A stretch of 64,000 nt of DNA. It comes from Alphaproteobacteria bacterium (GTDB lineage Bacteria > Pseudomonadota > Alphaproteobacteria > SHVR01). Positions 1-10,071 of the stretch are shown piece after piece. Position 1 is the first letter of the stretch, and every line of letters begins with the position of its first letter. A program made the translations under genes and the position numbers. The stretch is from assembly GCA_009694185.1 (NCBI GenBank), contig SHVR01000006.1:1-64000 (forward strand), read 5' to 3'. Below the pieces are notes generated by a model. That model worked only from the letters and a program-made list of their open reading frames with translations, was not told the DNA's origin and made no database searches.

Positions 1-172
1 CGTGCCCCACCCCAACCCCAGCCCATCAACCCCAAGCGCCGACCACCGACCTTCACCATCAAACGATGCAAATGGCGTCGCGGTCATGCTCGTCAGACGG
101 AACCCAAGCCGGCGCCAGCCTCAGCACCGTGAATAGATCGGGCTAGAGCCCCCTGACGCTTGGTGTAGGATT

Positions 173-1639
173 GTGTCGATGAACGATCTCGCCAACATAA
201 CGGACCTCGTGGAGCGCCTCGCTGGCCTGCCGGTGCTCTGCCTCGGCGACGTCATGCTCGACCGTTTCGTCCACGGCGTCGTCGACCGCATCTCGCCCGA
301 AGCCCCGATCCCAATCCTGCGCATCGAAAGCGAGCAGGCGATGCTGGGCGGTGCCGGCAACGTCGTGCGCAACCTGGTGGCGCTGGGTGCCGCGCCGAGG
401 CTGGTCAGCGTGGTCGGCGACGATGCAGCCGGCCGAGAAGTGCTGTCCCTGGTTGGCGCCGAAACCGGGCTCTTGCCCGACATCCTGGTCGAGCCAGGCC
501 GCCAAACGACCATCAAAACTCGCTATGTCGCGGGCGGCCAGCAGATCTTACGCGCCGACCGGGAGACAGTCGCACCGGTTAGCCCGCGCACCCTCGAGCG
601 GGCCATCGACGCGGCCCTGGCCGCACTCGGCGAGTGCCGCGCGGTCATCCTGTCGGATTATGCCAAGGGCCTGATCGTGGACGGCTTGGCGGCGCGCCTG
701 ATCGCCGAGGCTCGCCGCCAGGGCAAGCCCGTGATCGTCGATCCCAAGGGATCGGACTATAGCCGTTACCGGGGGGCCACGATCGTCACCCCCAACCGGC
801 GCGAACTCGCCGAGGCAACCCGCCTGCCGATCGGCGGCGACGCCGAGATCATGGCCGCCGCCGAACATCTGCGCGCCCATCTCGGCGCGGCAGGCGTGCT
901 GGTCACGCGCGGACCGGAAGGCATGACGCTCGTCGACGAGACCGGCTGTCAGCATCTGGCCGCCGAAGCGCGCGAGGTGTTCGACGTGTCGGGCGCGGGC
1001 GACACGGCGGCCGCGACGTTGACGGCGGCGCTGGCCGCGGGCCTGTCATTCCCGCTTGCGGCTCGCCTCGCCAATGTGGCGGCCGGCATCGTCGTGGGCA
1101 AGACGGGCACGGCCGTCGTTCACGCGCGCGAACTCGCCGCCCAGTTGCGCCGGGCCGACCTCTTGAGCGGCGCCGACAAGATCGTCGACCGGGCCATCGC
1201 TCTCGAGCGCGTCCGGGCATGGCGCGCGCGGGGCCTCAAAATCGGCTTCACCAATGGCTGTTTCGACCTGTTGCACCCCGGCCATGTGAGCCTCCTGTCC
1301 CAGACGCGCGCCGCGTGCGACCGGCAGATCGTCGCCATCAACGGTGATGCCTCCGTTCGCGCGCTCAAGGGACCCACGCGGCCGGTGCAATCCGAGGCGG
1401 CGCGGGCGGCGGTTCTGGCCTCCCTCTCGTCGGTCGATCTCGTGGTGATCTTTTCCGAGGAGACGCCGCTGTCGTTGATCGAGGCGCTCCGGCCGGATGT
1501 GCTGGTCAAGGGCGCCGACTACAGCATCGACCGGGTGGTTGGCGCCGAGTTCGTGCAAAGTCATGGCGGCCGGGTGCTGCTTGCCGAACTCTTGCCGGGC
1601 CACAGCACAAGTGCCACGCTCGCCCGGCTGGCATCGTGA
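173..1639 (+). CDS. hldE: Bifunctional D-glycero-beta-D-manno-heptose-7-phosphate kinase / heptose-1-phosphate adenylyltransferase
   Basis: PfkB kinase half (GDVMLDRFVHG, GAGDTAAATL) fused to cytidylyltransferase half (GFTNGCFDLLHPGHVSLL, VKGADYS). Confidence 0.95.
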   Translation: MSMNDLANITDLVERLAGLPVLCLGDVMLDRFVHGVVDRISPEAPIPILRIESEQAMLGGAGNVVRNLVALGAAPRLVSVVGDDAAGREVLSLVGAETGLLPDILVEPGRQTTIKTRYVAGGQQILRADRETVAPVSPRTLERAIDAALAALGECRAVILSDYAKGLIVDGLAARLIAEARRQGKPVIVDPKGSDYSRYRGATIVTPNRRELAEATRLPIGGDAEIMAAAEHLRAHLGAAGVLVTRGPEGMTLVDETGCQHLAAEAREVFDVSGAGDTAAATLTAALAAGLSFPLAARLANVAAGIVVGKTGTAVVHARELAAQLRRADLLSGADKIVDRAIALERVRAWRARGLKIGFTNGCFDLLHPGHVSLLSQTRAACDRQIVAINGDASVRALKGPTRPVQSEAARAAVLASLSSVDLVVIFSEETPLSLIEALRPDVLVKGADYSIDRVVGAEFVQSHGGRVLLAELLPGHSTSATLARLAS

Positions 1640-1678
1640 GCCGGCCGACATGACCCACATTCGTTGCAGAGGAGACCC

Positions 1679-2323
1679 ATGATTACTGTCTATGGCGCCA
1701 GCGTATCGCCTTTCGTGCGCAAGGTTCTGGTGGTGCTCGAGGAGAAGAAGCTGGCCTACAGCCACATGCCGCTTGGGCCCCACGATCAGCGGGACGAGTT
1801 CAAATCCGCGAGCCCGCTGGGCAAGATTCCGGCTTTGCGCGACGGCGATTTCGCGATCGCGGATTCGATGGCCATTGTGAGCTATATCGACCGGCGCTAT
1901 CCGCAATCGCCGGTCTATCCCGAATCGGCCGAGGATGCGGCACGCGCTGTTTGGTTCGAGAAATTCGCCGATACCGAACTTGGCAAGCCGATCCTGACCT
2001 ATGGTTTCCAGACCTTTTTCGGGCCGCGCTTCTTCAACCATCCAACCGACCAGGCGCTCGCCGACAACGCCATCAAGGTCGAGCTGCCGCCGCTGCTCGA
2101 CTATCTCGAAACAGTGGCGAACGAACCCTTCCTGGTGGCCTCCCGCTGTACGGTGGCCGACATTGCCGTCGCCTCCATGTTCATGACTTTGCAGATGGCT
2201 GGCCAGACCGTCGACGCCGGCCGCTGGCCCAAGCTCCAGCACTATGTGGCGGGCATCCAGGGGCGGCCCTCCTTCAAACTATGCGCCGAGCTCGACCGCA
2301 AGATGCTCGCGGCGACCGGCTGA
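1679..2323 (+). CDS. Glutathione S-transferase family protein
   Basis: N-terminal thioredoxin-like fold MITVYGASVSPFVRKVLVVLEEK, SPLGKIPAL, IADSMAIVSYID. Confidence 0.9.
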   Translation: MITVYGASVSPFVRKVLVVLEEKKLAYSHMPLGPHDQRDEFKSASPLGKIPALRDGDFAIADSMAIVSYIDRRYPQSPVYPESAEDAARAVWFEKFADTELGKPILTYGFQTFFGPRFFNHPTDQALADNAIKVELPPLLDYLETVANEPFLVASRCTVADIAVASMFMTLQMAGQTVDAGRWPKLQHYVAGIQGRPSFKLCAELDRKMLAATG

Positions 2324-2344
2324 CCGGGCCTTGTAACGGCACCC

Positions 2345-3097
2345 ATGCGCTTTGCCGATCCCCTGGTGCCGGCGCGTCTCTTGCGCCGTTACAAGAGATT
2401 CCTCGCGGACGTCACCTTGGCCGACGGCCAAACGGTGACCGTGCATTGCCCCAATCCGGGCGCCATGCTGGGGCTCGATCGGCCGGGGTCCGAAATCTGG
2501 CTCATGCCCGCCACGACACCGGGGCGCAAACTGCCGTTTGGATGGGAGCTGATCCGGGTCGGCGACGAACTCGTCGGCATCAACACGGCGCGGCCGAACG
2601 GCCTCGCCGAAGAGGCTATTCGGGCCGGTTGCATTCCAACGCTCGCGGGCTATGACCGCCTCCGGCGCGAGGTGCCCTATGGCCGGAACTCGCGCATCGA
2701 CCTGTTGCTCGAAAATGACGCCGGCGGGCCCGCCTGCCATGTCCCCGCCTGCCATGTCGAGGTGAAGAACGTCCATATGAAGCGCGGGACCCTCGCCGAG
2801 TTCCCCGATTCCGTAACGGCCCGGGGCACCAAGCATCTCGATGAGCTAGCCCGCGTCAGGGCGGCGGGTGGGCGGGCGGTCATGCTCTATATCGTCCAGC
2901 GGGCCGACTGCGCCGCCTTCACCATTGCCCGCGATATCGATCCCACCTACGCGGACGCTCTGACGAGGGCGTGCAAAAGCGGCGTCGAGATCATATGTTA
3001 TTCTTGTCGCGTGACCACACTCGGAATCGACGTCGACCGGCCGATGCCGGTCGCGTTCGCGCCTGACGGGCCGGCCAAAGGGATAGACGGCGCATGA
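2345..3097 (+). CDS. sfsA: DNA/RNA nuclease SfsA family protein
   Basis: RRYKRFLADV, VHCPNPGAMLGL, SRIDLLLE, VEVKNVHMKRG, FPDSVTARGTKHL motifs. Confidence 0.93.
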   Translation: MRFADPLVPARLLRRYKRFLADVTLADGQTVTVHCPNPGAMLGLDRPGSEIWLMPATTPGRKLPFGWELIRVGDELVGINTARPNGLAEEAIRAGCIPTLAGYDRLRREVPYGRNSRIDLLLENDAGGPACHVPACHVEVKNVHMKRGTLAEFPDSVTARGTKHLDELARVRAAGGRAVMLYIVQRADCAAFTIARDIDPTYADALTRACKSGVEIICYSCRVTTLGIDVDRPMPVAFAPDGPAKGIDGA

Positions 3098-3930
3098 ACC
3101 AACTCGACCGGCAGAGCGTCGCCGGCCAGGAACGCTGGCGGGCGGAGTCCGCCCAGATCGTCATTCACCCACCGGAGGATTTCGTGGCCATGCGGCGGGC
3201 CGGCCGACTGGCGGCCGAGACCCTGGATTTCATCACGCCGCATGTGCGGGAGGGCGTGACGACAGGCGAACTGGACCGACTCTGTCACGATTTCATCGTT
3301 GGGCATGGGGCCGTGCCGGCTCCCCTCAATTATCGCGGCTATCCGAAGTCTATCTGCACATCGATCAACCATGTGGTGTGCCATGGCATACCCGGCGATC
3401 GCCGCCTGCGCGAGCCCGATGTCGTCAATATCGACGTGACCGTGATCCTGGACGGGTGGTATGGCGACACCAGCCGGATGTTCCCGGTCGGCCAGATCGG
3501 GGTCAGGGCGCGCCGCCTTCTCGACGTTACCTATGAGGCCATGATGCGCGGCATTGCCGCCGTTCGTCCGGGCGCCACCGTCGGCGACATCGGCCACGCC
3601 ATCCAGAGCTATGTCGAGGCGGAGCGCTTCTCGGTCGTCCGCGACTTTTGCGGCCACGGCCTCGGCCGCGTCTTCCACGCGCCGCCGAGCGTCCTGCACT
3701 ATGGCCGGCCGAGCGAGGGTCCGGTGCTGCGCGGGGGCATGTTCTTCACCATCGAGCCGATGATCAACGCCGGGCGCTATGATGTGAAGGTCTTGGCCGA
3801 CGGTTGGACGGCCGTCACCAAGGACCGTTCGCTGTCGGCACAGTTCGAGCATACGGTGGGCGTGACCCAGGACGGGGTGGAAGTCTTCACTTTCTCGCCC
3901 AAAGGCTGGCATCATCCACCCTATGAGTGA
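3094..3930 (+). CDS. map: Type I methionyl aminopeptidase
   Basis: NHVVCHGIPGDRRL, GWYGDTSRMF, CGHGLGRVFHAPP, GMFFTIEPMI; ATGA overlap with sfsA. Confidence 0.95.
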   Translation: MNQLDRQSVAGQERWRAESAQIVIHPPEDFVAMRRAGRLAAETLDFITPHVREGVTTGELDRLCHDFIVGHGAVPAPLNYRGYPKSICTSINHVVCHGIPGDRRLREPDVVNIDVTVILDGWYGDTSRMFPVGQIGVRARRLLDVTYEAMMRGIAAVRPGATVGDIGHAIQSYVEAERFSVVRDFCGHGLGRVFHAPPSVLHYGRPSEGPVLRGGMFFTIEPMINAGRYDVKVLADGWTAVTKDRSLSAQFEHTVGVTQDGVEVFTFSPKGWHHPPYE

Positions 3931-4627
3931 GGATAGCGGCGGCCCGACCCCGGAAAATCCCGATCATCTCGGCCATCGCGCGCGCCTCCGCGAGCGTTTC
4001 TTGAAGGGTGGCGGCGACGCCCTCAACGATTACGAAATGATCGAACTGCTGCTCTTCGCCGCGCAACCGCGCCGCGACATGAAGCCCTTGGCAAAGCGCC
4101 TCCTCAAGCAATTCGGCAGCTTCGCCGACGTGATCTCGGCGCCGGGGGAGACGCTGGCGGGCGTCGAGGGCATGGGGGTGGCCGCTGTCGCCGCCCTCAA
4201 GATCACCCAGGCTGCCGCCTTGCGGCTCGCCCGCAACGTCGTGCTCGACCGGTCGGTCATGACGTCCTGGCAACAGGTGGTGGACTATTGCCACGCCAGC
4301 ATGGCGCATAGCCCCGTCGAGCAACTCCGCGTGCTGTTCCTGGACCGGCGCAACGCCATGATTTGCGACGAGGTGCAGCAGACCGGCACCGTCGACCACA
4401 CGCCCCTCTATCCCCGCGAGGTGGTGAAACGGGCACTCGAACTCGGCGCCACGGGGATCATCCTCGTGCATAATCACCCGAGCGGCGACCCCTCGCCGAG
4501 CAAGGCCGACATCGCCATGACCAAAGCCGTCGCGGACGCCTCGGAAAAGCTCGGTATAACCCTGCATGACCACATCATCGTCGCGCGCTCGGGTCATGTC
4601 AGTCTGAAGGCGATGGGCTTGATCTGA
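3923..4627 (+). CDS. radC: RadC/JAB-domain DNA repair family protein
   Basis: GHRARLRERFL, ALELGATGIILVHNHPSGDPSPSKAD JAB metalloprotease motif. Confidence 0.95.
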   Translation: MSEDSGGPTPENPDHLGHRARLRERFLKGGGDALNDYEMIELLLFAAQPRRDMKPLAKRLLKQFGSFADVISAPGETLAGVEGMGVAAVAALKITQAAALRLARNVVLDRSVMTSWQQVVDYCHASMAHSPVEQLRVLFLDRRNAMICDEVQQTGTVDHTPLYPREVVKRALELGATGIILVHNHPSGDPSPSKADIAMTKAVADASEKLGITLHDHIIVARSGHVSLKAMGLI

Positions 4628-4630
4628 GTT

Positions 4631-6181
4631 TCAGGCGGCGGCACTCGGCTTGTCGGCGCCCGGGCTCCGCGCCGCATCGAGCCAGCGGTAGAGGGTCGCC
4701 GACCGGGCCAGCGGCCCGATGACCCGGGTGGCGAACTCGATGACATTCTGTTTTGCCGCGTCGTCGGCGAGGCTGGCATAGGTCATCAGGAATTCGCTCG
4801 GCCGAGCCATTTGACAAACATCGAGGGCATCGCCCAGCAGGACATCGATGTGCGCGGCATCGTCGATGGCGAAATCGCCATCGACAAGCCCGATGCGAAC
4901 CGGGATGGTCGGCCCGGCACCCCTGCGATCGCCGCCCGACAGTGCCGCGCGGATGGCGCGCGCGGCCAGCAGCGCCGCGCCGGCGCTGGTGAACAATCCG
5001 CCGACCCCGCCACCATCGCCGCCGCGTAGGCCAATGGCGCCGGCCTGGGCAAGCGCTTCCCGGACCACCCGACCATGGAGCCGAATCATGGCCCTGACGG
5101 CCGGATCGACGGCGTCCCGCTGGCGTTCGACCGCGGCACCCATATCGGTCCAGAGGGCGGCACGCACGCACTCGGGCCCGCTCACCCGGTCGGTCGATTG
5201 GAGCCATGCGGCGAGGGGTTTCCGTAGCCGGCCGCGAGGAGCCGCCTCGCCGAGCGCGTCGCCCGCCGCGGCCCGACCGGCGACGATCAAGGCGCGCGCC
5301 TCGGGATTTGCCATATGTTGCTCGCTCTCGCCTATGAACGCGGCCACCAGGTCTCGCTCCGGCGAGAGTGCGGCGCCGCACGACTTGAGCAACTCTCTGG
5401 TCGGCTCGCCGCCACCCGCCTCGGCTGCCAGCGCCTCGCACACGCCCACCATGAACAAGAAGGTCCCGAACCGGGCCTGGTCCGCGCCTGCCTTGAGATC
5501 GATGCCCGCGAGATTATCCCTGAGGATCGACAATGCCAGCGATGGCCACCGTTCCGGCGACGGCCGATCGCCAAGCGGCGTCGACCCGCCGCCCGCACCG
5601 CCGGCGGCACGGGCGCCGCCCGAAAAGCGGCTGAAGACGCGCCCGTGCCCGGCGCGCGCCAGGCCGGCGAAACCAAGCCCGAAGACGCCGACCGAGACCG
5701 TCAACGGAACAAGCACGGCCAACACGGCCGGGAGGCCCAGTACCGAGTGGACGATATAACCGCTGATCGCGGCGACGACCGCCGCGATGATGGCGATGAA
5801 CGCCATCTTGGTGAGGGTCGAACCGAGTTCCGCGCCGGCCGCGTCGGGCGCCGCCGCGTGCCGATTGGGGCGTGCCGACGGCGGGTCGAGCTGGGCGCGC
5901 CACGGCGCCGGCGCGGGCTCCATATTGAACAGCTCGTCGCCGCCATATTTATCGCCCGGGCCGACCGTATCCTTCGGGCCGGTGTCGATGGCAATGACCT
6001 GGAGCGTTTCACCGGTTGCCGAATCATAGCGCTCGCTGACCAGGCGCACGCCCTCGCAGTCCCGTTGCGCCTGCAATTCGGTCGCGCGGCGGTAGGCACG
6101 CGCCTTCTCCAAGAACGCGAACTGCTCGACAAGCCGCCAACGCTTGCCGTCATATTTGAACAGCTCGTATGCCCGATCCAT
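4631..6181 (-). CDS. Membrane protein with divergent class III nucleotidyl-cyclase-like C-terminal domain
   Basis: ORF start inferred at MDRAYELFKYDG; two hydrophobic helices (AFIAIIAAVVAAISGYIV, AVLAVLVPLTVSVGVFGLGFAGL); C-terminal ALWTDMG...IRLHGRVVREALAQAGAIGLRGGDGG...IPVRIGLVDGDF...LLGDALDVCQMARPSE resembles cyclase homology domain. Confidence 0.65.
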   Translation of the reverse strand: MDRAYELFKYDGKRWRLVEQFAFLEKARAYRRATELQAQRDCEGVRLVSERYDSATGETLQVIAIDTGPKDTVGPGDKYGGDELFNMEPAPAPWRAQLDPPSARPNRHAAAPDAAGAELGSTLTKMAFIAIIAAVVAAISGYIVHSVLGLPAVLAVLVPLTVSVGVFGLGFAGLARAGHGRVFSRFSGGARAAGGAGGGSTPLGDRPSPERWPSLALSILRDNLAGIDLKAGADQARFGTFLFMVGVCEALAAEAGGGEPTRELLKSCGAALSPERDLVAAFIGESEQHMANPEARALIVAGRAAAGDALGEAAPRGRLRKPLAAWLQSTDRVSGPECVRAALWTDMGAAVERQRDAVDPAVRAMIRLHGRVVREALAQAGAIGLRGGDGGGVGGLFTSAGAALLAARAIRAALSGGDRRGAGPTIPVRIGLVDGDFAIDDAAHIDVLLGDALDVCQMARPSEFLMTYASLADDAAKQNVIEFATRVIGPLARSATLYRWLDAARSPGADKPSAAA

Positions 6182-6374
6182 GGCGAATTCACCCGCGGAC
6201 ACCCGGGTTCGGGTGCTTTGCACCAACCGCGAATGTTGCGCGCGCCAGCCTAAGGATCGGTAAATAGCGGCCAGCCGGAAAATGTTGGATGTTGCCGAGC
6301 GCCATCATCCGCTACCATCCCTCCAACAAGCGCGGCCAAGCCGTCTCGAGATGTGCCAACGAAGGGGAAGCATC

Positions 6375-8165
6375 ATGAATGAGCAGCAACTGCGTGGTCT
6401 CATCGCCAAAGTGAAGGTGGGCCTGGTTTCGCGACGGGCCTTCGTGCAACGGATGGTGGCACTTGGCCTTACCGCGCCACTCGCCAGCCAAATGCTGACC
6501 CATGCCGGTGTCGCGAAAGCAGCGCCCACATTCACCTACAAGCCGACCAAGCGCGGCGGCGGCGGCGCGCTCAAGGTCCTGTTCTGGCAGGGTGCCACGC
6601 TGCTCAACCCGCATTTTGCCGTCGGCACGAAGGACCAGGAAGGCTCGCGCATCTTCTACGAGCCGCTGGCCGGGTGGGATCCCGACGGCAATCTGGTGGC
6701 GATGCTCGCCGCCGAGATTCCGAGCCGCGAGAATGGCGGGCTGGCGCCGGACGGCATGTCGGTCGTTTGGAAGCTGAAGCCGGGCGTCCTGTGGCATGAC
6801 GGCAAGCCGGTCACGGCCGACGATTTGATCTTCAACTGGGAATTTGCCGCCGACCCAGCCACGGCGTCGGTCACCATCGGCAGCTACAAGGACGTGACGG
6901 TCGAAAAGATCGACGCGCTCTCGGTTCGGGTCAAATTCAAGAAGCCGACGCCGTTCTGGGCCGATGCCTTCGTCGGTACCCGCGGCATGATCATCCCGAA
7001 GCACCTGTTCGACGCCTACCGGGGCGAGAAATCGCGCGACGCGCCGGCCAATCTGCATCCCGTCGGCACGGGTGCCTACAAGTTCGTCGAATTCAAGCCG
7101 GGCGACATCGTCAAGGGCGCGATCAATCCCAATTACCACATGGCGAACCGGCCCTTCTTCGACACGATCGAAATGAAGGGCGGCGGCGACGCGGTTTCTG
7201 CCGCGCGCGCGGTCCTACAGACAGGCGAGTACGACTATGCCTGGAACATGCAGGTCGAGGACGAAATCCTGAAACGCCTGGAAGCCGCCGGCAAAGGCTA
7301 TGTCAACATCGTCGAGGGCGGCAATATCGAGCATATCCAGCTCAACAGCACCGATCCCTGGACCGAGGTGGATGGCGAGCGGTCGAGCGTCACGACCAAG
7401 CACCCGCTGCTGTCCGACCCAGCCGTCCGGCAGGCGCTCAGCATGCTGGTCGACCGCGCGGGGGTCGAGGACCATATCTATGGGCGCACCGGCACGGCGA
7501 CGGCCAATTTCGTCAACAACCCGGAGCGGGTCAGATCGACGAACTTGAAATGGGAGTTCAGCGTCGACAAGGCCAACCAGGTCCTCGACGCGGGCGGCTG
7601 GAAGCGCGGGCCGGACGGCATCCGCGTCAAGGATGGCAAGAAGCTGAAGCTCGTCTACCAGACCTCGATCAACGCGCCGCGCCAGAAGACCCAGGCAATC
7701 GTCAAGCAGGCTGCCCAGAGGGCCGGCATCGACATGGAGCTGAAGTCGGTGACGGCGTCGGTGTTCTTCTCCTCGGACGTGGGCAACCCCGACACCTACA
7801 CCAAGTTCTATTGCGACATGCAAATGTACACCACCACCATGACGCAGCCCGACGCCGAGCTGTTCATGAACCAGTTCGTGTCCTGGGAGGTATCCACCCG
7901 GGCGAACAAATGGCAGGGCCGCAACATCACGCGCTGGAAGAACGACGAGTATGACAAGGCATTTCGCGCGGCCGAGGGCGAGCTCGATCCGGTCAAGCGG
8001 TCGGCGCTCTTCATCAAGATGAACGATCTGGTGGTCGCCAATCATGTCGTCATCCCGGTCGTGGCTCGGCCGCTGGTGAGTGCCACCTTGAACAAGCTGC
8101 ATCTGCACCTGAGCGGCTGGGACAACACCTTCTGGAACCTCAGGGACTGGTACCGGGAAGCCTAG
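6375..8165 (+). CDS. Peptide ABC transporter substrate-binding protein (SBP_bac_5), copy 1
   Basis: Secretion signal with RR (SRRAFVQRMVALGLTAPLASQML); family 5 SBP motifs DGMSVVWKLKPGVLWHDGKPVTADD. Confidence 0.9.
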   Translation: MNEQQLRGLIAKVKVGLVSRRAFVQRMVALGLTAPLASQMLTHAGVAKAAPTFTYKPTKRGGGGALKVLFWQGATLLNPHFAVGTKDQEGSRIFYEPLAGWDPDGNLVAMLAAEIPSRENGGLAPDGMSVVWKLKPGVLWHDGKPVTADDLIFNWEFAADPATASVTIGSYKDVTVEKIDALSVRVKFKKPTPFWADAFVGTRGMIIPKHLFDAYRGEKSRDAPANLHPVGTGAYKFVEFKPGDIVKGAINPNYHMANRPFFDTIEMKGGGDAVSAARAVLQTGEYDYAWNMQVEDEILKRLEAAGKGYVNIVEGGNIEHIQLNSTDPWTEVDGERSSVTTKHPLLSDPAVRQALSMLVDRAGVEDHIYGRTGTATANFVNNPERVRSTNLKWEFSVDKANQVLDAGGWKRGPDGIRVKDGKKLKLVYQTSINAPRQKTQAIVKQAAQRAGIDMELKSVTASVFFSSDVGNPDTYTKFYCDMQMYTTTMTQPDAELFMNQFVSWEVSTRANKWQGRNITRWKNDEYDKAFRAAEGELDPVKRSALFIKMNDLVVANHVVIPVVARPLVSATLNKLHLHLSGWDNTFWNLRDWYREA

Positions 8166-8185
8166 GCGTGCATGGGGTTCCGCCG

Positions 8186-8209
8186 CCTCGCCCCGCTTTG
8201 GGGGCGAGG
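8186..8209 (+). other. Intergenic hairpin between the paralogous SBP genes (possible mRNA-stabilising or attenuating stem-loop)
   Basis: CCTCGCCCC-GCTTTG-GGGGCGAGG, 9-bp perfect stem, no T-tract. Confidence 0.55.
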
Positions 8210-8252
8210 GCCGTCATGTGGGATCGCTCGGCGCGGGCAAGGACGACCTCCC

Positions 8253-10043
8253 ATGGATGAGCGCGAGTTGCGCGGCCTGATCCAGAGCGTGAAGGCCGGC
8301 AAACTATCCCGGCGCGCCTTCGTGCGGCGGCTGGCGGCGGTGGGCCTGACGGCGCCGCTCGCGACCCAACTGCTGGCCCAGGCTGGCGTCGCCAACGCCA
8401 ATTCCAAATTCGACTACAAGCCGACCAAGCGCGGCGGCGGCGGCACGCTCAAGACCCTGTTCTGGCAGGGGGCCACCCTGCTCAACCCACATTTTGCCGT
8501 CGGCACCAAGGACCAGGAAGGCTCTCGCATTTTCTACGAGCCGCTGGCCGCTTGGGACAATGACGGCAATCTGGTGCCGATCCTGGTCGCCGAAATTCCC
8601 AGCATCGAGAATGACGGCCTGGCGGCGGACGGCATGTCGGTGGTCTGGAAGCTGAAGCCCGGCGTCCAATGGCATGACGGCAAGCCGGTCACGGCCGACG
8701 ATCTGATCTTCAACTGGGAATTCGCCTGCGATCCGGCGACGGCGTCGGTCACCATCGGCAGCTACAAGGAAATCAGCGTCGAGAAGATCGACACGCTGTC
8801 GGTCAGGGTGCGTTTTCCGAAGCCCACCCCGTTCTGGGCCGAGGCGTTCGTCGGCTCGCGCGGCATGATCATTCCGAAGCATCTTTTCGATGCCTATCGC
8901 GGCGAGAAATCACGCGACGCACCGGCAAACCTCCACCCGGTCGGTACCGGCCCCTACAAGATCGTCGAGTTCAAGCCGGGCGACGTGGTCAAGGGCATGC
9001 TCAACCCCCATTATCACATGCCGAACCGGCCGTTTTTCGATTCGATCGAGATGAAGGGCGGCGGCGATGCCGTCTCGGCCGCGCGCGCGGTGTTGCAGAC
9101 GGGCGAGTATGACTATGCCTGGAACCTGCAGGTCGAGGATGAAATCCTGACCCGCCTCGAAGCCGGCGGCAAAGGCCGCGTCAACATCATCCCGGGCGGC
9201 GCCATCGAGCGTATCCAGCTCAACAGCGCCGACCCCTGGACGGAAGTGGATGGCGAGCGCGCCCATATCTCCACCAAGCATCCGCTGCTCTCCGATCCGG
9301 CGGTCCGCCAGGCGCTCGCCATGCTGGTCGACCGGGCCGCGATCCAGGACCATATCTACGGGCGAACCGGCACCGCGACCGGCAATTTCGTCAACAATCC
9401 CGAGCGTTTTCGCTCGAAGAACACGACATGGGAATTCAATGTCGACAAGGCGAACGCGGTCCTCGATGCCGGCGGCTGGGCGCGCGGCACCGATGGCATC
9501 CGGGTCAAGGGCGGCAAGCGGCTGAAGCTCGTCTTCCAGACGTCGATCAACGCGCCGCGCCAGAAAACCCAAGCCATCGTCAAGCAGGCTTGCCAAAAGG
9601 CTGGCATCGACATGGAGCTGAAGTCGGTGACGGCGTCGGTGTTCTTCTCCTCCGACGTCGGCAATCCCGACACCTATGCAAAATTTTACTGCGACTTGCA
9701 GATGTACAATACCGGCTTGGGGCAGCCCGACCCGCAGCTCTTCATGCACCAATATGTCTCCTGGGAAATCTCGAACAAGGCGAACAAGTGGCAGGGCCGC
9801 AATGTCACGCGCTGGGTCAGTAGCGCGTATGACGACACCCTGCGCGCCGCCGAATCCGAACTCGACCCCATCAAGCGGGCGGCACTGTTCATCAAGCTGA
9901 ACGACATGGTGGTGATGGACCATGCGGTGATCCCGGTGGTCGCCCGCCCGTTGGTCAGTGGTTCTATCAAAAAATTGCAGGTCCAGTTGAGCGCCTGGGA
10001 CAACACGTTCTGGAATCTCCGGGAATGGTATCGCGAGACATGA
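8253..10043 (+). CDS. Peptide ABC transporter substrate-binding protein (SBP_bac_5), copy 2
   Basis: Close paralogue of the upstream SBP (long identical blocks, e.g. LFWQGATLLNPHFAVGTKDQEGSRIFYEPLA); RR signal SRRAFVRRLAAVGL. Confidence 0.9.
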   Translation: MDERELRGLIQSVKAGKLSRRAFVRRLAAVGLTAPLATQLLAQAGVANANSKFDYKPTKRGGGGTLKTLFWQGATLLNPHFAVGTKDQEGSRIFYEPLAAWDNDGNLVPILVAEIPSIENDGLAADGMSVVWKLKPGVQWHDGKPVTADDLIFNWEFACDPATASVTIGSYKEISVEKIDTLSVRVRFPKPTPFWAEAFVGSRGMIIPKHLFDAYRGEKSRDAPANLHPVGTGPYKIVEFKPGDVVKGMLNPHYHMPNRPFFDSIEMKGGGDAVSAARAVLQTGEYDYAWNLQVEDEILTRLEAGGKGRVNIIPGGAIERIQLNSADPWTEVDGERAHISTKHPLLSDPAVRQALAMLVDRAAIQDHIYGRTGTATGNFVNNPERFRSKNTTWEFNVDKANAVLDAGGWARGTDGIRVKGGKRLKLVFQTSINAPRQKTQAIVKQACQKAGIDMELKSVTASVFFSSDVGNPDTYAKFYCDLQMYNTGLGQPDPQLFMHQYVSWEISNKANKWQGRNVTRWVSSAYDDTLRAAESELDPIKRAALFIKLNDMVVMDHAVIPVVARPLVSGSIKKLQVQLSAWDNTFWNLREWYRET

Positions 10044-10071
10044 CCTTACTTTCCGCCAGGACGGCTGCGGC

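Noticed and set aside
1046-2242. Long minus-strand ORF of 398 aa
   Set aside because: Shadow ORF antisense to hldE/GST; typical high-GC artefact with no recognisable domain. Same reasoning for 2998-3915, 6312-7139, 7215-8108, 8910-10235, 10084-11283 and 11815-12909 on the minus strand.
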